Shown: piece after piece, positions 63,601-64,000 of the stretch | Layout of the letters: every line of letters starts with the position of its first letter | Position numbering within the stretch: the stretch's first letter is position 1 | Source of the DNA: Parus major | Taxonomy: Eukaryota > Chordata > Aves > Passeriformes > Paridae | Reading direction: 5' to 3' | Assembly: GCF_001522545.3 (NCBI RefSeq) | Contig: NC_031776.1 | Coordinates: 30,966,342 to 31,030,341 of the forward strand | DNA: 64,000 bases | Program-made: the position numbers and the translations under genes | Notes under the pieces: generated by a model | The model's input: only the letters and a program-made list of their open reading frames with translations | Database searches by the model: none | What the model was told of the DNA's origin: nothing

Positions 63601-63904
63601 CTGGGGTGGGAGGTGGTGAGCTGCTGAATTCCTCCCATTTTCTTTTTAGAATTGCATTTTCTTTACCTTTAGAATGGGGTTTTGCTTCTTTTAAGCTCAC
63701 TCTTAGCTTTTTTGTGAATAACAAAGATTAAAATATCCCTTGTTTTATATTTTTCAGCTGTTTGTTGGTCTTGGATTTCCATATGAAGGGCCAGCTCCCT
63801 TGGAAGCTATTGCCAATGGATGTGCTTTCCTAAATTTAAGATTTAACCCACCAAAAAGTAGCAAGAACACAGATTTTTTCAAAGGCAAACCTACACTCCG
63901 AGAG
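6378..63904 (+). CDS. MGAT5: MGAT5 (GnT-V), coding exons 1-12, 3' end outside window
   Basis: Joined CDS: 6378-6615, 10586-10753, 23010-23086, 24492-24581, 32487-32558, 33638-33799, 34739-34908, 35789-35923, 41655-41788, 45636-45769, 55975-56124, 63758-63904. This totals 1677 nt and 559 codons with no frameshift or internal stop. From family knowledge, GnT-V is a type II Golgi membrane enzyme that transfers GlcNAc from UDP-GlcNAc in beta-1,6 linkage to the alpha-1,6 mannose of complex N-glycans. This starts the branch that carries polylactosamine and galectin ligands. The translation matches human MGAT5, recalled from memory, almost residue for residue. It has one residue fewer at the N-terminus and one more in the stalk, so numbering from residue 136 onward equals the human. 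All introns are GT-AG. Residues from 560 to about 741 are missing only because the window stops. The gene is intact as far as it can be seen. Confidence 0.97.
8032..8071. repeat. Perfect inverted repeat, 16-bp arms, 8-nt loop
   Basis: The left arm TATGGATATCCTGCAT at 8032-8047 is the exact reverse complement of 8056-8071. The spacer is TAATACAT. The pairing does not extend beyond the arms. It would form a stable stem in the MGAT5 pre-mRNA or extrude as a DNA cruciform. Confidence 0.97.
10461..10512. repeat. TA/TG-rich low-complexity tract near the exon 2 acceptor
   Basis: An impure run of ATATGTAT-type units ending about 75 nt before the acceptor at 10585. It contains TGTATATA twice, which is a Pumilio-type word, but an intronic position makes Pumilio binding unlikely to matter. 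Confidence 0.85.
10586..10753 (+). CDS. MGAT5: MGAT5 coding exon 2: stalk with N-glycosylation cluster
   Basis: Completes Asp80 and encodes residues 81-135, plus the first base of Asp136. It begins with a conserved helical stalk (LKKTLAVLLDNILQRIGKLE), followed by a Ser/Thr/Asn-rich linker with sequons at Asn109 (NGT), Asn114 (NST), Asn117 (NNT) and Asn118 (NTT). The linker is the most divergent part compared with human and carries one extra residue, which restores human numbering after the shorter N-terminus. The acceptor is TTCATTTGCAG; the donor is G|GTGTGT, the weakest-looking donor in the gene. The phase is 1 on both sides. The linker connects the membrane anchor to the globular luminal domains. 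Confidence 0.97.
14350..14757 (+). mobile_element. CR1 LINE, 5'-truncated 3' end, sense
   Basis: About 400 bp resembling the end of a CR1 retrotransposon. Diagnostic stretches include GTTCAAGGCCAGGCTGGATG, a downstream TGTCCCTGCCCATGGCA and GGTCCCTTCCAACCCAAACC. The terminal octamer repeat is badly decayed. There is no poly(A), as expected for CR1. It is non-coding and ancient, in the same orientation as MGAT5. Confidence 0.9.
19062..19077. repeat. Poly(T) run, 16 nt
   Basis: Sixteen consecutive T on the + strand. No flanking retroelement body was recognised, so it is treated as a simple repeat. Confidence 0.9.
23010..23086 (+). CDS. MGAT5: MGAT5 coding exon 3: start of luminal N-terminal domain
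   Basis: Completes Asp136 and encodes residues 137-161 (LINGAQEQCELPPMDGFPHC, then EGKIK). The two cysteines (145 and 156) match human positions and are expected to form disulphides in the luminal N-terminal domain. The acceptor is TTTCTCTTTAG; the donor is G|GTGAGC. The exon enters in phase 1 and leaves in phase 0. At 77 nt it is the second-shortest coding exon here. Confidence 0.97.
23087..24491 (+). other. MGAT5 intron (1,405 bp) between coding exons 3 and 4
   Basis: Contains a CR1 fragment at 23786-23915. No other feature is supported. It ends with the acceptor TTCTGTTACAG. Confidence 0.9.
23786..23915 (+). mobile_element. CR1 LINE 3'-end fragment, sense
   Basis: About 130 bp containing TTCAAGGCCAGGTTGGATGG, CCTGCCCATGGCAGG and CCAATCCAAACC. 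It ends in two terminal octamers, ATTCTGTG and ATTCCATG, then ATT. This octamer end is the hallmark of CR1. It is heavily truncated at the 5' side and non-coding. Confidence 0.9.
24492..24581 (+). CDS. MGAT5: MGAT5 coding exon 4: luminal N-terminal domain
   Basis: Encodes residues 162-191: WMKDMWRSDPCYASYGVDGS followed by TCSFFIYLSE, with Cys172 and Cys183 at human positions. The only clear change from human is Ser for Asp at 175. The leucine at 24573-24575 (residue 189) corresponds to the residue changed to Arg in the CHO Lec4A mutant (Leu188 in rodent numbering), which mislocalises the enzyme; it is conserved here. The donor is G|GTCAGT. The exon is 90 nt and phase 0 on both sides, so skipping would keep the frame. 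Confidence 0.97.
25200..25242. repeat. Spaced 15-bp direct repeat
   Basis: TTGTCTATCAATTAT occurs at 25200-25214 and again at 25228-25242, a 28-bp period in AT-rich DNA. It is probably a local duplication. Confidence 0.85.
27480..27695 (-). mobile_element. CR1 LINE 3' end, antisense to MGAT5
   Basis: About 215 bp of the reverse complement of the CR1 3' region: CGGAATGGCTTAGGTTGAAG, CCCTGCCATGGCAGGGACA, GCCCCATCCAACCTGGCCTT and CTTCTCTGGGCAAGCTGTGC. On the minus strand it ends in octamer remnants ATTCCGTG and AGTCTGTG. The overlapping open frames here are shadows of this non-coding repeat. Confidence 0.9.
28088..28156. repeat. Homopolymer block A16 / G-rich / T16 / T8
   Basis: A16 at 28088-28103, then a G-rich spacer with G4 and G8 runs, T16 at 28131-28146, CC and T8. 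The A16 and T16 runs could pair across a 27-nt G-rich loop. It is prone to slippage and assembly error. Confidence 0.9.
31997..32036. repeat. Spaced 14-bp direct repeat
   Basis: CAAGGTAGAACTTT at 31997-32010 is repeated exactly at 32023-32036, a 26-bp period. Confidence 0.85.
32487..32558 (+). CDS. MGAT5: MGAT5 coding exon 5
   Basis: Encodes residues 192-215, beginning VENWCPRLPWRAKNPNEETD and ending QKTV. The first half, with Trp195, Cys196 and the LPWRAKNP motif, is nearly identical to human. The last eight residues diverge (EETDQKTV against a recalled EEADHNSL), which suggests a surface loop. The acceptor is TTGTTCTACAG; the donor is G|GTAAGA. At 72 nt it is the shortest coding exon in the window. 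It is phase 0 on both sides and so could be skipped in frame, though the loss of Cys196 would probably disturb folding. Confidence 0.96.
32559..33637 (+). other. MGAT5 intron (1,079 bp) between coding exons 5 and 6
   Basis: AT-rich. Short imperfect tandem repeats lie near 33067-33087, with a TA run near 33118-33128. Nothing else is supported. The acceptor is CTTTTCTTGAAG. Confidence 0.9.
33638..33799 (+). CDS. MGAT5: MGAT5 coding exon 6: helical segment and basic patch
   Basis: Encodes residues 216-269. It starts AEIRINFDNLYKMMSRHEEF, continues with a basic helix (RWMMLRIRRMADTWIEAIKS) and ends LAEKQNLEKRKRKK. The KRKRKK patch at 264-269 matches the basic region of human GnT-V that has been reported to displace FGF-2 from heparan sulphate and promote angiogenesis when the enzyme is secreted. 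It is fully conserved here. The patch codons form a purine-only run directly before the donor (AAG|GTAAAC). The exon is phase 0 on both sides. Confidence 0.97.
33800..34738 (+). other. MGAT5 intron (939 bp) between coding exons 6 and 7, with long hairpin
   Basis: A short intron containing the 35-bp perfect inverted repeat at 34524-34597, whose right arm ends 141 nt before the next exon. A T-rich run lies near 34335-34350. No other feature is supported. The acceptor is CTTTCCTTTCCAG. Confidence 0.92.
34524..34597. repeat. Perfect inverted repeat, 35-bp arms, 4-nt GAAA loop
   Basis: The left arm 34524-34558 (starting TATCTCCACACAAATAATTT) is the exact reverse complement of the right arm 34563-34597. 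The loop 34559-34562 is GAAA. There is no mismatch across 35 pairs, and pairing stops outside the arms. It is not like CR1. RNA transcribed through it would form an uninterrupted 35-bp duplex. Possible origins are a replication template-switch, a small inverted duplication or an assembly fold-back artefact. Confidence 0.98.
34739..34908 (+). CDS. MGAT5: MGAT5 coding exon 7: catalytic base region
   Basis: Encodes residues 270-325 plus two bases of Glu326. It contains a Rossmann-like strand (ILVHLGLLT), then SGFKIAENAFSGGPLGELVQ, WSDLITSLYLLGHDIRISAS and LAELK. Glu297 in GPLGE (codon 34820-34822) corresponds to the catalytic base identified in the human GnT-V structure and is conserved. Changes from human are Ile for Val at 270 and Asn for Thr at 288. 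The donor is GA|GTAAGG, so read-through into the intron meets a stop at once (GAG TAA). The exon enters in phase 0 and leaves in phase 2. Confidence 0.97.
34909..35788 (+). other. MGAT5 intron (880 bp) between coding exons 7 and 8
   Basis: The shortest complete intron in the window. It is AT-rich with no repeat or element that I can support. The acceptor is CTTTTTTTGTTTAG. Confidence 0.92.
35789..35923 (+). CDS. MGAT5: MGAT5 coding exon 8
   Basis: Completes Glu326 and encodes residues 327-370, plus two bases of Gln371: IMKKVVGNRSGCPTQGDKIV, then ELIYIDIVGLTQFKKTLGPS and WVHY. It carries the conserved sequon NRS at Asn334 and Cys338. The hydrophobic strand LIYIDIVGL fits a core strand of a GT-B-type fold. 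Changes from human are few (QGDK for VGDR, T for A at 357). The donor CA|GTAAGT gives an immediate in-frame stop (CAG TAA) if the intron is retained. The phase is 2 on both sides. Confidence 0.97.
35924..41654 (+). other. MGAT5 intron (5,731 bp) between coding exons 8 and 9
   Basis: AT-rich and repeat-poor. It contains a TA/CA-rich tract at 41579-41618 just before the acceptor, and a 10-bp inverted repeat (AAGAGGATCC and its complement) about 80 bp apart near 37758-37852. No exon, RNA gene or recognisable mobile element was found. Confidence 0.9.
41579..41618. repeat. TA/CA-rich microsatellite tract
   Basis: Impure TATATACACACACA and TATATACATATG units lie 37-76 nt before the exon 9 acceptor, within range of the branch-point region. 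Confidence 0.85.
41655..41788 (+). CDS. MGAT5: MGAT5 coding exon 9
   Basis: Completes Gln371 and encodes residues 372-415, plus the first base of Pro416: CMLRVLDSFGTEPEFNHAHY, then AQSKGHKTPWGKWNLNPQQF and YTMF. Only His for Asn at residue 390 differs from the human sequence I recall, making this the most conserved exon seen. That fits a core role in the catalytic domain. The acceptor is GTCTCTTTTAG; the donor is C|GTAAGT. The exon enters in phase 2 and leaves in phase 1. Confidence 0.97.
41789..45635 (+). other. MGAT5 intron (3,847 bp) between coding exons 9 and 10
   Basis: Contains an interrupted T run at 43613-43631 and a (TTTTG)4 repeat at 44536-44555. A slightly GC-richer stretch at 42600-42840 has short frames on both strands with no recognised homology. 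No further exon is supported. Confidence 0.9.
44536..44555. repeat. (TTTTG)4 pentanucleotide repeat
   Basis: Four uninterrupted TTTTG units, flanked by further T and G runs. Confidence 0.9.
45636..45769 (+). CDS. MGAT5: MGAT5 coding exon 10
   Basis: Completes Pro416 and encodes residues 417-460: HTPDNSFLGFVVEQHLNSSD, then IKHIYDIKRQNQSLVYGKVD and NFWK. Sequons at Asn433 (NSS) and Asn447 (NQS) match human glycosylation positions. The hydrophobic FLGFVV strand and YGKVDNFWK are conserved. Changes are clustered at 437-441 (IKHIYDI against a recalled IHHINEI). The acceptor is CTGTTTCTTACAG; the donor is G|GTGAGT. The exon enters in phase 1 and leaves in phase 0. Confidence 0.97.
48845..48854. 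repeat. Poly(G) run, 10 nt
   Basis: Ten consecutive G on the + strand in otherwise AT-rich intron. It is prone to slippage and sequencing error. Confidence 0.9.
49430..49486. repeat. Spaced perfect 22-bp direct repeat (35-bp period)
   Basis: A 22-bp word beginning CCATGTAATGAAATG occurs at 49430-49451 and identically at 49465-49486, separated by 13 bp (ATGTTATTACATT). The spacer itself resembles the repeat, so the block may be a decayed local duplication. Confidence 0.93.
54948..54989. repeat. Perfect inverted repeat, 18-bp arms, 6-nt loop
   Basis: The left arm ACCTAGACCTGATACCTG at 54948-54965 is the exact reverse complement of 54972-54989. The loop is CTCCTC. The stem is GC-richer than its surroundings and would be stable in RNA. 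Confidence 0.97.
55975..56124 (+). CDS. MGAT5: MGAT5 coding exon 11
   Basis: Encodes residues 461-510: DKKAYLDVIHTYMEVHGTVH, then GTSTMYIPGYVKNHGILSGR and DLQFLLRETK. The C-terminal half (VKNHGILSGRDLQFLLRETK) is identical to the recalled human sequence. The middle (EVHGTVHGTSTMYIPGY) varies. The acceptor is CTTGCCATTACAG; the donor is AAA|GTAAGT. At 150 nt it is phase 0 on both sides, so skipping would delete 50 residues without a frameshift. A UGCAUG element lies 60 nt after the donor junction. Confidence 0.97.
56184..56189 (+). promoter_or_regulatory. Intronic UGCAUG (RBFOX-type) splicing element
   Basis: TGCATG starts 60 nt after the last base of exon 11, in the downstream position where RBFOX proteins usually promote exon inclusion. 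The motif is seen directly; use is inference. Other TGCATG copies lie deep in introns (for example 25269 and 57102), so a chance match is possible. Confidence 0.35.
58330..58352 (+). other. Canonical G-quadruplex motif
   Basis: Four G runs (5, 5, 3 and 5) separated by loops ATT, T and T, on the transcribed-sense strand. This fits the usual G3+N1-7 rule with short loops, which favours a stable parallel quadruplex in DNA or nascent RNA. Confidence 0.75.
61574..61638 (-). mobile_element. CR1 LINE 3'-terminal stub, antisense
   Basis: About 65 bp matching the reverse complement of the extreme CR1 3' end: CACAGAATGATTTGGGCTG, AAAGGACCTTAAAGATCATC and TGCCATTGGCAAGG. The stretch normally reading roughly AGTTCCAACCCCC between the last two is missing, which implies a small internal deletion. 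Octamer remnant ATTCTGTG on the minus strand. Confidence 0.82.
61801..61824. repeat. AC / CAAA simple repeat
   Basis: (AC)6 followed by CAAACAAAC and ACAC. A short impure microsatellite. Confidence 0.85.
62207..62226. promoter_or_regulatory. 20-bp perfect palindrome with inverted GATA sites
   Basis: ATTTTATCTGCAGATAAAAT is its own reverse complement. It contains TTATCT and AGATAA, two WGATAR motifs in inverted orientation around CTGCAG. The palindromic GATA arrangement is a known high-affinity GATA-factor layout; occupancy is inference. Confidence 0.35.
62868..62900. repeat. TA/TG microsatellite tract
   Basis: About 17 nt of pure TA repeat, followed by GTATGTATATATGTAC. Confidence 0.9.
63758..63904 (+). 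CDS. MGAT5: MGAT5 coding exon 12: start of donor-binding lobe
   Basis: Encodes residues 511-559: LFVGLGFPYEGPAPLEAIAN, then GCAFLNLRFNPPKSSKNTDF and FKGKPTLRE. GPAPLEAIANG is the conserved motif of GT-B enzymes that contacts the UDP-sugar, and its Glu526 and the downstream Lys554 are kept. Differences from human are LeuArg for ProLys at 527+10 (LNLRFN) and Lys for Ile at 552. The acceptor is TTTTATATTTTTCAG; the donor is GAG|GTAAGC. The exon is phase 0 on both sides. Coding continues beyond the window. Confidence 0.97.
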
Positions 63905-64000
63905 GTAAGCACTATCAATCTTGGTAATTTTTTTACTGAAAATGCTTGTGGGTTTCCTTTTAACAACAGAGTGAAGGAGAAATTGCATTAACATTCAAGC
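63905..64000 (+). other. Start of the MGAT5 intron after coding exon 12
   Basis: Begins GTAAGC and runs off the window. The reading frame from exon 12 stays open by chance almost to the end of the window, but the donor and the loss of MGAT5 similarity (human continues LTSQHPY) mark it as intron. Confidence 0.93.

Larger units (their letters stand above)
56125..63757 (+). other. MGAT5 intron (7,633 bp) between coding exons 11 and 12
   Basis: Holds a UGCAUG site at 56184, a G-quadruplex motif at 58330-58352, an antisense CR1 stub at 61574-61638, an AC/CAAA simple repeat at 61801-61824, a 20-bp GATA palindrome at 62207-62226, a TA tract at 62868-62900 and A-rich runs near 63063-63109. An antisense open frame of 206 codons at 56463-57083 has no recognised homology. 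No second gene is supported. Confidence 0.88.

Noticed and set aside
63905..63991. Continuation of the exon 12 reading frame past 63904
   Set aside because: The sequence begins with a consensus GTAAGC donor, and the translated continuation no longer resembles MGAT5.
1..64000. tRNA, rRNA, CRISPR arrays, operons or prokaryotic elements
   Set aside because: None was seen. The split gene with consensus splice sites and CR1 repeats shows vertebrate nuclear DNA, and no cloverleaf or regular spacer-repeat pattern was found by eye. Covariance-model scanning would be the decisive test.

Overview
This is eukaryotic (vertebrate) nuclear DNA, not microbial. It holds one recognisable gene, MGAT5 (alpha-1,6-mannosylglycoprotein 6-beta-N-acetylglucosaminyltransferase A, GnT-V, family GT18), on the + strand. 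Twelve consecutive coding exons lie between 6378 and 63904. Every one has AG/GT borders and the phases fit together, giving 559 uninterrupted codons. I recognised the product by comparison with the human protein (741 residues) from memory. The window ends 96 bases into the intron after coding exon 12, so about the last 180 residues (the rest of the donor-binding lobe and the C-terminus) lie downstream.

The source is most likely a bird. Four decayed 3' ends of CR1 LINEs are present (two on each strand), still carrying remnants of the CR1-type 8-bp terminal repeat. No Alu- or L1-like repeats were seen. The gene is also compact: 12 coding exons in 57.5 kb. CR1 also occurs in turtles and crocodilians, so bird is an inference; the species cannot be named.

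Layout: 1-6226 is the 3' part of a long 5' intron. 6227-6377 is the probable 5' UTR part of the first coding exon, with two short upstream ORFs. 6378-6615 encodes the cytoplasmic tail, Golgi membrane anchor and start of the stalk. 10586-10753 encodes the sequon-rich stalk. 23010-24581 encodes the start of the luminal N-terminal domain. 32487-35923 is a dense cluster of four exons carrying the basic patch (KRKRKK) and the catalytic glutamate (residue 297). 41655-56124 holds three exons of the catalytic region. 63758-63904 is the first part of the UDP-GlcNAc-binding lobe. Introns run from 0.9 to 12.3 kb.

The introns contain no second gene that I can support. Their most unusual contents are three perfect, almost spacerless inverted repeats: 35-bp arms with a 4-nt loop at 34524-34597, 18-bp arms at 54948-54989 and 16-bp arms at 8032-8071. 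There are also two palindromes that match known transcription-factor dimer sites, a canonical G-quadruplex motif, and a UGCAUG element just downstream of an exon that could be skipped in frame. I found no previously undescribed biological system. The hairpins and the uORF/alternative-acceptor arrangement at the start of the gene are the parts most worth checking.
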